From HGM04593 sp045588345 (GTDB taxonomy: Bacteria > Bacteroidota > Bacteroidia > Bacteroidales > Bacteroidaceae): a DNA stretch of 64,000 nt. The stretch spans positions 1 to 64,000 of the forward strand of contig JAZNDZ010000005.1 of the NCBI GenBank assembly GCA_045588345.1. Direction: 5' to 3'. The notes below the pieces were generated by a model. The model worked only from the letters and a program-made list of their open reading frames with translations. It was not told the origin of the DNA and made no database searches. Numbering within the stretch: the stretch's first letter is position 1; each line of letters starts with the position of its first letter. Shown here one piece after another: positions 16,774 through 26,725 of the stretch. Position numbers and translations under genes: made by a program.

Positions 16774-18423
16774 ATGATAAGAAAATTCATCACCTTTTCA
16801 ATTGCAATATGCCTCGCTGCAACAGGCATCATTGCCCAGGAACAGGCAAAGCCTTCAGTTCTGCCTCAACCAGCCAAGATGACCCTTGGCAACAGCAACA
16901 GCCATTTTGAACTGAACAAGGATACAAGGATTGTATGCAAGTTTGATAATACCGATGTCAAGTACGCAATAGAAGAACTTGACCGGCTTGCTGTAATCAT
17001 CTTTGGCAAGAAATTGAAAAAGAGCACAAAAATAGAGGAGGACAATCATATCATCATACGCCACGACGGTTCAATAAAGGCTGAAGGCTACACGCTTGAC
17101 ATCGCACCCGAAAACATTATAATAAAGGCAAGCGATGCGGCGGGAGTATTCTATGCCGTACAGACACTCAAACAGATTGTCCCCGTACAGGTTTACGAGA
17201 CCCCCATTGACCTTGAAAGGATTTCACTCCCCACGATGAAGATTGCCGATGCACCGCACTTCGCCTACCGCGGATTCATGCTCGACTGCTCACGCCACTT
17301 CTGGGATGTAGAGACCGTGAAGAACGTGTTGGATATTCTTGCCATGCACAAGATGAACCGTTTCCACTGGCACCTTACCGAGGACCAGGGCTGGCGCATT
17401 GAAATAAAGAAATACCCCTTGCTCACCAAGATTGGCAGCCTGCGCGAACAGACCACAACCGGGCATAACGAGGGCCTGGATGGCATACCCTACGGCGGTT
17501 ATTACACTCAGAAGGATATAAAGGAGATAGTTGAATATGCCAGCCAGCGTTTCATCACCATTGTTCCCGAAATTGAAATTCCAGGACACTCGCTCGGTGC
17601 GCTGAGCGCATACCCATGGTTAGGTTGCGAGGGAGAGAAAGGCAACTACAAGACATGGGCATACTGGGGCGTATCGAAACAGATTGCCTGCGCCGGACGC
17701 GAGAGTACATTCAAGTTCTGGGAGGATGTACTTACCGAAGTCATGGACCTTTTCCCCGGCGAGTACATTCACATCGGTGGCGACGAGGCACCGCGCGACA
17801 TGTGGAAAGAGTGCCCCGACTGCCAGAGACGCATAAAAGAGAACAACCTGAAGAACGAGGCTGAACTTCAGTCATACGTAAACAGCCGCATCGAGAAGTT
17901 CCTGAACGCACACGGGCGCAAACTTATCGGTTGGGACGAAATTCTTGAAGGCGGCGTAAGCCAGGGAGCAACCATAATGTCATGGCGCGGCACAGAGGGC
18001 GGCATTGCGGCAGCAAAGAAAGGCAACAGCGTCATAATGACACCGAGTGCCTATTGTTATCTCGACTACCGCCAGACAACAGACCGAAAGGACGAACTTG
18101 ACAGCAATGGCAGTTACGTCCCTCTTCGCAAGACATACTCATTCAACCCGTACGACCAACTGGAGCAGAATGAACAGAAGTACATAATGGGTGTACAGGG
18201 CAACCTCTGGACCGAATATGTGACAACCCCCATGCAGTTGCAATACAAGGCACTGCCTCGCTTGGCCGCAATAGCCGAACTCGGCTGGAGCAATCCAGAC
18301 CCGGCAACCAAAGACACAGAGGAATTCATTGGACGCGCAAAAGAACTTGCACGCTACTACAGCGTGTTCGGATGGTGTTTCGGCCGTCATTTCTACGAGG
18401 ATGGCGTTCAGGTAGGCTGGTAA
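16774..18423 (+). CDS. GH20 beta-N-acetylhexosaminidase (exported)
   Basis: Removes terminal beta-linked GlcNAc or GalNAc from glycans by substrate-assisted catalysis. A signal peptide covers residues ~1-21 (ends GIIAQ). An alpha/beta GH20b domain follows, then the catalytic barrel with YRGFMLDCSRHFW, HWHLTEDQGWRIEIKKYP and the Asp-Glu pair in HIGGDEAP (about residues 336-337). WSNPDPATKD lies near the end. At 549 residues it is a minimal enzyme with no accessory modules, unlike the second GH20 at 32966. It is probably periplasmic or surface-bound. A terminator follows. Confidence 0.95.
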   Translation: MIRKFITFSIAICLAATGIIAQEQAKPSVLPQPAKMTLGNSNSHFELNKDTRIVCKFDNTDVKYAIEELDRLAVIIFGKKLKKSTKIEEDNHIIIRHDGSIKAEGYTLDIAPENIIIKASDAAGVFYAVQTLKQIVPVQVYETPIDLERISLPTMKIADAPHFAYRGFMLDCSRHFWDVETVKNVLDILAMHKMNRFHWHLTEDQGWRIEIKKYPLLTKIGSLREQTTTGHNEGLDGIPYGGYYTQKDIKEIVEYASQRFITIVPEIEIPGHSLGALSAYPWLGCEGEKGNYKTWAYWGVSKQIACAGRESTFKFWEDVLTEVMDLFPGEYIHIGGDEAPRDMWKECPDCQRRIKENNLKNEAELQSYVNSRIEKFLNAHGRKLIGWDEILEGGVSQGATIMSWRGTEGGIAAAKKGNSVIMTPSAYCYLDYRQTTDRKDELDSNGSYVPLRKTYSFNPYDQLEQNEQKYIMGVQGNLWTEYVTTPMQLQYKALPRLAAIAELGWSNPDPATKDTEEFIGRAKELARYYSVFGWCFGRHFYEDGVQVGW

Positions 18424-18462
18424 TCATAAAAAAATAATTTATTAAATAAAATTAAGAAAAAT

Positions 18463-18496
18463 AATAGAGGCTTGTTAACAGCAAGTCTCTATTTTT
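18463..18496 (+). terminator. Intrinsic terminator after GH20
   Basis: AATAGAG-G-CTTG (18463-18474) pairs with CAAG-T-CTCTATT (18482-18493) with one G-U, followed by TTT. It separates GH20 from the sialidase gene. Confidence 0.65.
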
Positions 18497-18557
18497 GTAA
18501 CCGACAGGAATTTATTAAACAACTGGATAAACAACAAACAACTAACCGTTATTATTT

Positions 18558-21500
18558 ATGAAAAAAATCACTACCTTCTTATGCTTGTTGCTAATGACAA
18601 CATTTGCATTGGCCGACGAGCCGTTCCGTAACCACCGTTACGACTCTTTCAAAGTGCTTGCTCCCGGCAACGAGAGCATTGTATTCATAGGAAACAGCAT
18701 CACCGACATGCATTGCTGGCCCGAGGCATTCAAGACTTCAAATGGAGATTACCTGCCGATTGTCAACCGAGGCAATTCGGGCACCTATTCAACCGAGCAG
18801 AGCAATAACCTTGAAAGTTATATTGCAGGCAAGCCCAAAAAGGTATTCTTGATGATTGGCACAAACGACATTGCTACAAGCGGAGGCCTCAACTTCAGCG
18901 GAGAACAGGTTCTGCAATATGTAAAGAGCATTGTCGAGCGCATACACCAACGCTCGCCCCAGACAAAAATCTATCTTTACAGCATCCTCAATAACAAGAC
19001 CGGCAACCGTGTCGAAGCCACATGGTTGCACACCAACAAGATTGTAAAGGAGTATGTTGAGGCACAGAATGCCGAATGGTTGAAGTACATCGACCTTTAT
19101 GACAAACTCACAGGCATTGCACAAGGTGGCGTATGGAGTTACGACTACCTGCACTTGACAGCCGCAGCATACCAAGTATGGTGCGAAACTATATGCGAGT
19201 ACCTGGCTGAGGGCGAGGATTATACAGTTTCAACAGTTTATCCAAAGAACACATCAGCAATACAGGCCAACGGCGGCCTTGGCGGTGCTCATGGCATGCG
19301 CGCAACATATTTCAGCGCTTTGCCCATAAGCAATGACGATGTACTTGTACTCGGTGACGAGTTCATAAAGAATGGCGAGTGGCAAGAACTGTTGGGTAAT
19401 CTCAACGTAAAGAACCGCGGTACAGGCTGGGGATACGGTGGCGACATCGCTACCACAAGCAAACTTGTTGACGCGATGTACGCCGAAACAGGTGTAGAGA
19501 AAAAGGATGCTAAGGCAATCTTCATCTACACCGGAACAGGCGACTGCAACGGCAGTACAAGCATTGAGACTGTAAAGTCCAATTACAAGGCATTAGTGGA
19601 CAAAATTGCTGCCAAATCGCCCACATCAAAGATTTATCTTTTGGCACTATGCCCCACAAACAACGCCACAACTAATACATCACGCATAAAGGTTCTCAAC
19701 GATTACCTTGCAACACTTACAACAGAGAACATAGATTTCGTTGACACATACACCCCACTGCTAAACGGAAGCACAGCGAATACAAGATACTTCTACCCAT
19801 CGAACTACCTCGGTGCCCTCGGCTATGTAAAGATGGCGAACCTTATGAAGGATGCTCTCGCTGAAGACTTCCCCGAAGATACATACACGGTGATAAGCGA
19901 GACCGATGCAGAAGTACGCTATACACAGGCAACACTGCGCAATACATTGTCACAGGTGATTGCACGCGGACTGATTATGGAGCGCGGCACTGCAATGGGA
20001 CAGTATGACCCCGAGAAGATGGCAACATTCGACGCAGAACTCAACAATGCCTATGACCTGCTTGCCAAGGAAAGCATAACAGAGACTGAGGTTACCGAAA
20101 TGGCAAACAAATTGAACCATGCCATTGAAACTGCATTGGCAATGCCAAAGGCAAGTACCACCGATGAAGAGTTCTGGTATCAGTTCACATCTTTGCGCAG
20201 CCCTAATCTCTACGTTACAGCAGAGGGTGAAGCCGCAGGTGTGGCAGGCAAGGACAACACTGCGTCACAGGCAACATCAATGTGGAAATTCGTTGACCGC
20301 GGCGACAATTCATTCGACATTGTGAATCGCAAGTACGGTTCATATCTGAACCCCGTTGCCAATTACAACACACAGATTACAACTACAAAGACCAAGCCCG
20401 CAAATGGTTGGACTGTAAGTTATGCAAACACACCCGGCTATTACATCATCTCTTCAGGTGACGTGCAACTTAACCAGACAGGCTCGGGGCAGAGTTTCAC
20501 AATATACAACTGGAGTAGCAGCACAAGCCTTGGCAGTGACCGCGGCGATACTGGTTGCCAGTTGGCAATTGCCGAAGCCGGAGAAATTGAGGAACTGCCC
20601 ACATCATTCACATATACAGTTGACAAGAACAACGGCAATCTTTACCGCGGAACGTCGGTAAACCAAGCATGGAACAGCACATGGAAGAGCAATAGCACAC
20701 CCCAGTTGCAGTTCGGTTGCGGAACTATTAACAACATGAACTGGGTCGACAACAATGTGCAGTTGATGACAGGAACAGCCGGCAGTGCAACATACACACT
20801 CACAGCACCTGCAGGCTATACCATTGCCGACTACAGTTTCACATTTGCCAACAACGGCCATACGACCGGCCTCGCACTGACAATGGATGACGGCACAGAG
20901 TACACCACTTCTGCTACCCCGCAGACAATCAGCGCTACAAAGAAAGCATTCAGTTCTGTTTCGTTCACACTTGCCGGGAGCAACGGCAAAGGTGTAGTGC
21001 TCACTAACTTTACTGTAACAATAAAGGACGATTCTCCCGAAATGCCGGCAATAAGCACCGAGGGCAACGAGCATTGGTACTATATCACCAGCGCATCCGC
21101 AAAGACATATTGCGCAGGCAAGGTAATATACAACGACAGCGAAACAGACAAACTACGCTTCGGTGACAAGACATTCAGCGCCGACCGTGTATGGAGTTTC
21201 TGGGAGAAGGACGGCAAACTGGCCATCAAGAACTACAAGGGCGAATATTTCGGCACAGCCGGAGCCGGAACCGGAGGCAGCACCTCATTCGGAACTGTTG
21301 AAGAGGCTAACTATATATATAACATACAGAGTTCATACGGGTTCTTCATAATCAAGGACAACGCTGTCGAACTCCATGCACAGCAAGCCGGCGAAGTAAT
21401 TGTACGCTGGGGGGCAGAAGAGGGCGGAGCATCGCTCTGGCGCTTTGACGAGGTTGACACAAGCAATGCGCTTGCAGAACTTGCTACAACCAATGTTGCA

Positions 21501-23207
21501 CAAGGCAAGGTGAGCACCGGCATCGGCAATAAAGACCAGGCTATCGTGCGCTCTACTATACGCATCAGCGGCCTTGAGGGCAATGTAGAGTTCCAGGGCG
21601 TGAAGGGCGCGTTTGTCGGGACTGACAAGAACGACATCGCCAACGTAAAGGCATACTTCGCCACCAATTCACGCGAACTATTCATTGATGCCGATAAGAA
21701 GATGACTTGGCGCGAGGAGAACGGAGAGCAGTTCGGCCAGGCTGTAACAATCAACGATGACGGCACGTTCAGCATCACCGGCACAAAGAGCCTTGAGCCG
21801 GGCGACCACTACCTTTGGATTACATACGACATTGCCGAAAATGCCAAGGAGGGCAACACCGTTGATGCAAACATCACAGCATACACTGTGGACGGCAAGG
21901 ATGTTGCCGAGAGCAGGGGCAATCCCGAGCACAGCGTTACGATATTCCTTTCAGAGGGTGCAGTGCTCATGCCAATGGACAAAGGTTCGCTCTACTACCG
22001 CATACCGGCTATCACTGTAACAAAAGACGGCAAACGTCTTGTCACACTAACCGACGACCGCAAAGGCCATAACGCAGACCTTCCTTCGCACTGCTACCTG
22101 GTAGCGCAGTACTCCGAGGACAACGGCCGCACATGGAGCAACCCTGTTACCGTTGCCGGAACAGCAGAAACAGGCGGTAACTACGGACACGGCGATGCTT
22201 CAATCGTTACCAACCGTGAGAATGGCGAAATTGTGGGTATAATGACAAGTGCCGGAACATACGGCCACGGATTCTTCGCCGGAACAGCAGCAGAGCCTCC
22301 ACGCTGGAAGACTATTACCAGCCGTGACGGCGGCCTTACATGGGAAGCACCTGTTGACCACACTGATGACCTTTTTGGTGCAAACTGTTCAAATCCTAAC
22401 ACAAACACATGGAAGAGCGGATTCTCAGGTTCGGGCGCAGCACTCCAGAAACGCGACGGAACACTTGTGTCAAGTTTTGTAAACCGCCAGGCCGACAACA
22501 GCCAGCATTTCTACTTCTTCATGAGCAAGGACGGCGGTCAGAACTGGTATGTGAGCGGAACAAGTGGTACAAGCGGTGCCGACGAGCCAAAGACACTTGA
22601 GCGCAACAACGGCGACCTTGCCATAAGCGTACGTTCAAGCGGATACAACTACTACAACTACACATCGGATGACGGCGCTACATGGCATTTGCCTTCACAG
22701 ACACGTTTCACAAGCGGAATTTCCGGCAATGCATGCGACGGCGAGTACATGGTATGGTGCTCCACCGTTGAAGGCAATCCATGGGATGTTGCATTGCAGA
22801 CACTGCCTAACAGCGGAAGCCGCCAGAACGTGAGCATCGCTCTCTCAACCGACGAAGGCGCAACCTTCGGTACGCCGAAGACTATCTGCCCAAGAGGCTC
22901 AGCATACAGCGCAGCAGTAGTTTTGCCCGACGGCACACTCGGCGTTTATTACGAGGAGAACGGACTGTTCGGAGGCTACACCATGCGTTTCGTGCGCTTC
23001 TCGCTCGACTGGGCAAGCAACGGCAAATACAAGTTCACTGACGAGAACCCCTTCTACCCTATCAGGTCGACCAACCCTACAGGAGTTGAAGAACTGGAAA
23101 CTGAAAACGGAAAAGTGAAAGAGATTTACGACCTGCAAGGCCGCAAGGTAGAGAACCCCGATAAAGGTATATATATCATTAACGGAAAGAAGGTTTTTGT
23201 AAAGTAA
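18558..23207 (+). CDS. Multidomain sialidase (GH33) with N-terminal SGNH modules
   Basis: Exported 1549-residue enzyme. The signal peptide ends near residue 19 (FALAD). Module 1 (~35-215) is an SGNH/GDSL esterase with GNSITDM (Ser ~46) and DYLHL near 195-199. Module 2 (~245-440) is another SGNH-like fold, but GDS is GDE and no DxxH is seen, so it is probably inactive. Then come a helical linker, ricin/CBM-like modules (~540-1000, e.g. FWYQFTSLRSPNLYV and HWYYITSASAKTYC) and a BNR-assist-type domain. The catalytic propeller starts at YYRIPA (Arg ~1148) with Asp boxes SEDNGRTW, SRDGGLTW, SKDGGQNW, SDDGATW and STDEGATF. The C-terminus (IYDLQGRKV...GIYIINGKKV) resembles secretion-sorting modules. 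It likely cleaves sialic acid, and module 1 may remove an acyl group. Confidence 0.92.
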   Translation: MKKITTFLCLLLMTTFALADEPFRNHRYDSFKVLAPGNESIVFIGNSITDMHCWPEAFKTSNGDYLPIVNRGNSGTYSTEQSNNLESYIAGKPKKVFLMIGTNDIATSGGLNFSGEQVLQYVKSIVERIHQRSPQTKIYLYSILNNKTGNRVEATWLHTNKIVKEYVEAQNAEWLKYIDLYDKLTGIAQGGVWSYDYLHLTAAAYQVWCETICEYLAEGEDYTVSTVYPKNTSAIQANGGLGGAHGMRATYFSALPISNDDVLVLGDEFIKNGEWQELLGNLNVKNRGTGWGYGGDIATTSKLVDAMYAETGVEKKDAKAIFIYTGTGDCNGSTSIETVKSNYKALVDKIAAKSPTSKIYLLALCPTNNATTNTSRIKVLNDYLATLTTENIDFVDTYTPLLNGSTANTRYFYPSNYLGALGYVKMANLMKDALAEDFPEDTYTVISETDAEVRYTQATLRNTLSQVIARGLIMERGTAMGQYDPEKMATFDAELNNAYDLLAKESITETEVTEMANKLNHAIETALAMPKASTTDEEFWYQFTSLRSPNLYVTAEGEAAGVAGKDNTASQATSMWKFVDRGDNSFDIVNRKYGSYLNPVANYNTQITTTKTKPANGWTVSYANTPGYYIISSGDVQLNQTGSGQSFTIYNWSSSTSLGSDRGDTGCQLAIAEAGEIEELPTSFTYTVDKNNGNLYRGTSVNQAWNSTWKSNSTPQLQFGCGTINNMNWVDNNVQLMTGTAGSATYTLTAPAGYTIADYSFTFANNGHTTGLALTMDDGTEYTTSATPQTISATKKAFSSVSFTLAGSNGKGVVLTNFTVTIKDDSPEMPAISTEGNEHWYYITSASAKTYCAGKVIYNDSETDKLRFGDKTFSADRVWSFWEKDGKLAIKNYKGEYFGTAGAGTGGSTSFGTVEEANYIYNIQSSYGFFIIKDNAVELHAQQAGEVIVRWGAEEGGASLWRFDEVDTSNALAELATTNVAQGKVSTGIGNKDQAIVRSTIRISGLEGNVEFQGVKGAFVGTDKNDIANVKAYFATNSRELFIDADKKMTWREENGEQFGQAVTINDDGTFSITGTKSLEPGDHYLWITYDIAENAKEGNTVDANITAYTVDGKDVAESRGNPEHSVTIFLSEGAVLMPMDKGSLYYRIPAITVTKDGKRLVTLTDDRKGHNADLPSHCYLVAQYSEDNGRTWSNPVTVAGTAETGGNYGHGDASIVTNRENGEIVGIMTSAGTYGHGFFAGTAAEPPRWKTITSRDGGLTWEAPVDHTDDLFGANCSNPNTNTWKSGFSGSGAALQKRDGTLVSSFVNRQADNSQHFYFFMSKDGGQNWYVSGTSGTSGADEPKTLERNNGDLAISVRSSGYNYYNYTSDDGATWHLPSQTRFTSGISGNACDGEYMVWCSTVEGNPWDVALQTLPNSGSRQNVSIALSTDEGATFGTPKTICPRGSAYSAAVVLPDGTLGVYYEENGLFGGYTMRFVRFSLDWASNGKYKFTDENPFYPIRSTNPTGVEELETENGKVKEIYDLQGRKVENPDKGIYIINGKKVFVK

Positions 23208-23241
23208 CACATCTGAAACGTCAAAGAATGCTTTAGCATTT

Positions 23242-23283
23242 TACATAAAGAGAGCGCACCCGCGGGGGCGCTCTCTTTATGTA
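23242..23283. terminator. 16-bp hairpin after the sialidase gene
   Basis: TACATAAAGAGAGCGC (23242-23257) pairs perfectly with 23268-23283 around a 10-nt GC-rich loop. There is no T-tract beyond the stem. Confidence 0.6.
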
Positions 23284-23414
23284 GAAGATGTGTCCCGTTC
23301 TGAAATAGCGTAACGCAAAATACATTTTTTAATCATCTTCTTTCTGCATCTTCTTTCTGCAACTATGATAGAAAGAAAATATCGGTCAGTGCCTTAATTT
23401 CAAGATAAAAGCAC

Positions 23415-23422
23415 TATATTCG
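23415..23422 (+). promoter_or_regulatory. Possible -7 box for the esterase gene
   Basis: TATATTCG, one base from TAnnTTTG, lies 25 bp before the ATG at 23448. No clear -33 TTG is seen. Confidence 0.35.
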
Positions 23423-23447
23423 CATACAACAACAAGAATACACGATA

Positions 23448-25568
23448 ATGAAAAAACTCTTTCTGGCATTATTGCTTGCTTTGCCGCTATTGGCAACAGC
23501 ACAGGAGAAAATTAAGGTTGCCTGCGTAGGCAACAGTGTGACATACGGTTACGGGCATGAGAACCCTGCCAAGACATCTTACCCCACCCAATTGCAGCAA
23601 CTAATGGGCGAGGAATACGAGGTACGCAACTTCGGGCACTCGGGCGCAACGCTGCTGAACAGCGGTCACCGGCCATATACCAAACTACCGGAATACAAGG
23701 CTGCGCTTGATTGGCAACCGGATATTGTTGTCATTCATTTGGGACTGAACGATACCGACCCACGCAACTGGCCAAACTACCGCGATGAATTCTTCAGTGA
23801 TTACACCGGCATAATTGACAGTTTCAAGAAAGCACACCCCGACGGCAACCCACAGATATACATTTGCCGCATGACACCTATTTTCCATTGGCACCGCCGT
23901 TTCAAGAGCGGTACACGCGAGTGGTACTGGCAGATACAAGAAGAGATAGAAAAGATTGCACAACACTGCAATATTGAACTGATTGACCTGAGCCGACACC
24001 TCTACAGCCGTCCCGACCTGATGCCCGATGCACTGCACCCAGACCCGGAAGGTGCTGCAATTATAGCCAAGCAGGTCTATTCGGCGATAACCGATGATTT
24101 CGGCGGGTTGCAGTTGCCTGCAATATACAGCGACAATATGGTTGTTCAGCGCAACACACCGTTTATTGTCAGCGGAACCGCCGATGCAGGCAAGGAAGTT
24201 ATTGCACGCTTCGGGAAACAGATGAGGGTGACTAATGCAGCGCAGGACGGCAGCTGGAAGGTCATGTTCACCCCAATGGATGCAGACGGCGAGAAATACA
24301 GCATATCTGTTGAATGCGGGAAGGATAAGATTAAGTTCAAGAATGTTGTTGTAGGCGAGGTATGGCTCTGCTCGGGCCAATCAAACATGGCATTCATGGT
24401 CAAGGAGAGTTCACACAAAGCACAGAGCCTTGCCAACATAAAAGGCAAAGACATTCGCTTCTATGACATGAAGCCGCGTGTTGTTACCGACAATATCGAG
24501 TGGGACAGCACTAACCTTGCAGCACTAAACCGTCACGACTATTACAAGCCTACGGCATGGCAGTTGCAGAACGAGAAAAACGTGAGCGACTTCTCGGCTG
24601 TGGCTTACCATTTCGGAGCAATGCTTGCCGACTCGCTTGGAGTACCTGTGGGGCTTGTATGCAATGCTGTAGGCGGTGCTCCTGCTGAGGCTTTCATTGA
24701 CCGCAAGACTCTGGAATTCAACCCCACACTTGTGGACATTTTATACAACTGGCGCGAAAACGGCATGATACAGGAGTGGTGCCGCGGCCGTGCAGCCCAA
24801 AACATTGCCAAAAGCACAGACAGACTGCAACGCCACCCCTACGAGCCTTGCTACCTGTACGAGACAGGCATCGCGCCCATAGCCTGTTACCCAATCAGGG
24901 GGGCTATCTGGTACCAAGGCGAATCGAATGCACATAATGTAGAACTGCACGAAATAATTTTCCCTACCCTCGTCGACAGTTGGCGACGCACATGGCAGAA
25001 CCCCGAAATGCCGTTCTACTTTGTACAGTTATCAGGCATAAACCGCCCGTCATGGCCACACTTCCGCGACTCACAGCGCAGACTCGCCGATTCTATCCCA
25101 TTCTGCGACTTTGCAGTATCAAGCGACAAAGGACACCCTACAGATGTACACCCCAAGGAGAAAGCGCCCGTAGGCGAGCGTCTTGCACGCCTTGCCCTTA
25201 ATCAGACATACGGCATGAGCCACGTTGCTCAGCATGGCCCCACCCCCATGAGAGCATTCAGTTTCAATGGAAAGACAGTCATCGAGTTCAGCAATGCCAC
25301 AGAACTGGCAACCAACGACGGCAAACCATTGCGTGGCATTGAGATTGCCGGCAAGACAGGAGGCTTCACCGCTGTCGATTTTGAGAAACAGGCAAAAATC
25401 AAAGGCAACAGGATAATAATAAATTGTCCAGCCCACCGCATACGTTATGCATGGGAACCGTTCACCGATGCCAACCTTGTAAACGAAGCAGGGCTGCCTG
25501 CAAGCACGTTCGAAATAAAGGCAAGCGCTAAGCCAAGACACCCAAGAAGAGAAAACGGAAACAGATGA
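23448..25568 (+). CDS. Two-domain sialate O-acetylesterase
   Basis: Exported 706-residue protein whose signal peptide ends near residue 18 (LLATAQ). Residues ~20-215 form an SGNH/GDSL lipase-like esterase with GNSVTYG and DALHPDPEG (Ser and Asp/His). Residues ~220-690 form a sialic-acid-specific 9-O-acetylesterase (SASA) with a beta-rich lead-in, WLCSGQSNMAF, IWYQGESNAHN and a distal DVHPKEKAPVGERLA supplying His. Both catalytic sets look complete, so it may carry two esterase activities. Directly after the sialidase gene, it probably deacetylates O-acetylated sialic acids that block sialidase. The last residues (RRENGNR) resemble the repeated KTEN-type tract. Confidence 0.92.
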   Translation: MKKLFLALLLALPLLATAQEKIKVACVGNSVTYGYGHENPAKTSYPTQLQQLMGEEYEVRNFGHSGATLLNSGHRPYTKLPEYKAALDWQPDIVVIHLGLNDTDPRNWPNYRDEFFSDYTGIIDSFKKAHPDGNPQIYICRMTPIFHWHRRFKSGTREWYWQIQEEIEKIAQHCNIELIDLSRHLYSRPDLMPDALHPDPEGAAIIAKQVYSAITDDFGGLQLPAIYSDNMVVQRNTPFIVSGTADAGKEVIARFGKQMRVTNAAQDGSWKVMFTPMDADGEKYSISVECGKDKIKFKNVVVGEVWLCSGQSNMAFMVKESSHKAQSLANIKGKDIRFYDMKPRVVTDNIEWDSTNLAALNRHDYYKPTAWQLQNEKNVSDFSAVAYHFGAMLADSLGVPVGLVCNAVGGAPAEAFIDRKTLEFNPTLVDILYNWRENGMIQEWCRGRAAQNIAKSTDRLQRHPYEPCYLYETGIAPIACYPIRGAIWYQGESNAHNVELHEIIFPTLVDSWRRTWQNPEMPFYFVQLSGINRPSWPHFRDSQRRLADSIPFCDFAVSSDKGHPTDVHPKEKAPVGERLARLALNQTYGMSHVAQHGPTPMRAFSFNGKTVIEFSNATELATNDGKPLRGIEIAGKTGGFTAVDFEKQAKIKGNRIIINCPAHRIRYAWEPFTDANLVNEAGLPASTFEIKASAKPRHPRRENGNR

Positions 25569-25628
25569 AGGATATTTAATTTTGTATAAATATAATCATC
25601 TTTGAATTTAAAAATCGGGAAACATAAT

Positions 25629-26717
25629 ATGAAGACAGCCCTTATTACAGGAATTACAGGCCAAGACGGCTCTTTCCTCTCGGAGTTGCTTTTGGAAAAA
25701 GGATACGATGTACACGGTACAATACGCCGTTCATCGGTTGACTACCGTGAACGTATTGCACATTTGGAAGGTCACCCTAACTTTCACCTGCATTATGCCG
25801 ACCTTGGAGACTCCATGAGCCTTATTCAAGTAATCGGCAAAGTGCGCCCCGACGAGATATACAACCTCGCGGCACAAAGTCATGTACAGGTAAGTTTTGA
25901 CTCACCGGAATTCACAGCCAATGTAGATGCTACCGGCGTTCTTCGTGTACTTGAAGCAGTACGCTTGTGCGGGCTTGCCGAAACATGCCACATTTACCAG
26001 GCATCGACATCAGAACTATACGGAAAGGTTGAAGAGGTTCCTCAGAACGAGAACACTCCATTCCACCCCTACAGCCCGTACGCTGTTGCAAAGCTCTACG
26101 GTCATTGGATTGTAAAGGAGTACCGCGAGGCATACAACATGTTCTGTTGCTCAGGTATTCTGTTCAACCATGAGAGCGAGCGCCGCGGCGAGACATTTGT
26201 CACACGCAAAATTACACTTGCCGCTTCACGCATTGCACAGGGCAAACAGGAAAAGTTGTACTTGGGCAACCTTTCATCACTGCGTGACTGGGGTTATGCA
26301 AAGGACTATGTAGAATGCATGTGGCTAATGCTGCAGAACGACAAGCCGGAAGATTTTGTAATTGCGACAGGCGAGCAGCACTCAGTGCGCGATTTCTGCT
26401 ATTATGCATTCAAGCACGTTGGTATAGAACTTGAGTTTATTGGCGAAGGTGCCGACGAAAAAGGCATTGACAAGGCAACAGGCAAGGTTCTCATTGAGGT
26501 TTCACCCGATTTTTACCGTCCCACCGACGTTGTAAACCTTTGGGGCGACCCGTCAAAGGCACGCAAGAAACTCGGCTGGAACCCGCAGAAGACCACATTC
26601 GAACAACTTGTAAAGATTATGGTAGATTCAGACATGGCAAAAGTTGCCATAGAAAAAGCAGGTGACCATATTCGCATGAACCTTGCCGAGTATCTCGAAC
26701 GTGGAATCGTAAAATAA
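25629..26717 (+). CDS. gmd: GDP-mannose 4,6-dehydratase
   Basis: Short-chain dehydrogenase-fold enzyme turning GDP-D-mannose into GDP-4-keto-6-deoxymannose, the first step to GDP-L-fucose. The NADP motif is GITGQDGSFL. The RRSSVDYRERI loop is a Gmd hallmark. The catalytic triad includes YSPYAVAKLYG. I start at the ATG at 25629 (MKTALITGITGQ), 362 residues. The frame's earlier ATG adds nine unconserved residues. It is 8 bp upstream of fcl, so the two form an operon. Fucosylated capsule or surface glycoprotein is the usual destination in Bacteroidales. Confidence 0.96.
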   Translation: MKTALITGITGQDGSFLSELLLEKGYDVHGTIRRSSVDYRERIAHLEGHPNFHLHYADLGDSMSLIQVIGKVRPDEIYNLAAQSHVQVSFDSPEFTANVDATGVLRVLEAVRLCGLAETCHIYQASTSELYGKVEEVPQNENTPFHPYSPYAVAKLYGHWIVKEYREAYNMFCCSGILFNHESERRGETFVTRKITLAASRIAQGKQEKLYLGNLSSLRDWGYAKDYVECMWLMLQNDKPEDFVIATGEQHSVRDFCYYAFKHVGIELEFIGEGADEKGIDKATGKVLIEVSPDFYRPTDVVNLWGDPSKARKKLGWNPQKTTFEQLVKIMVDSDMAKVAIEKAGDHIRMNLAEYLERGIVK

Positions 26718-26725
26718 GAAGCAGA

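Noticed and set aside
21960..22900. Repeated Asp-box DNA in the sialidase as possible tandem repeat or CRISPR
   Set aside because: The repeats are protein-level BNR/Asp boxes of a beta-propeller with irregular DNA spacing.
25602..25628. Nine-codon N-terminal extension of gmd
   Set aside because: The ATG at 25629 begins the conserved MKTALITGITGQ, and the extra residues are not typical of Gmd.
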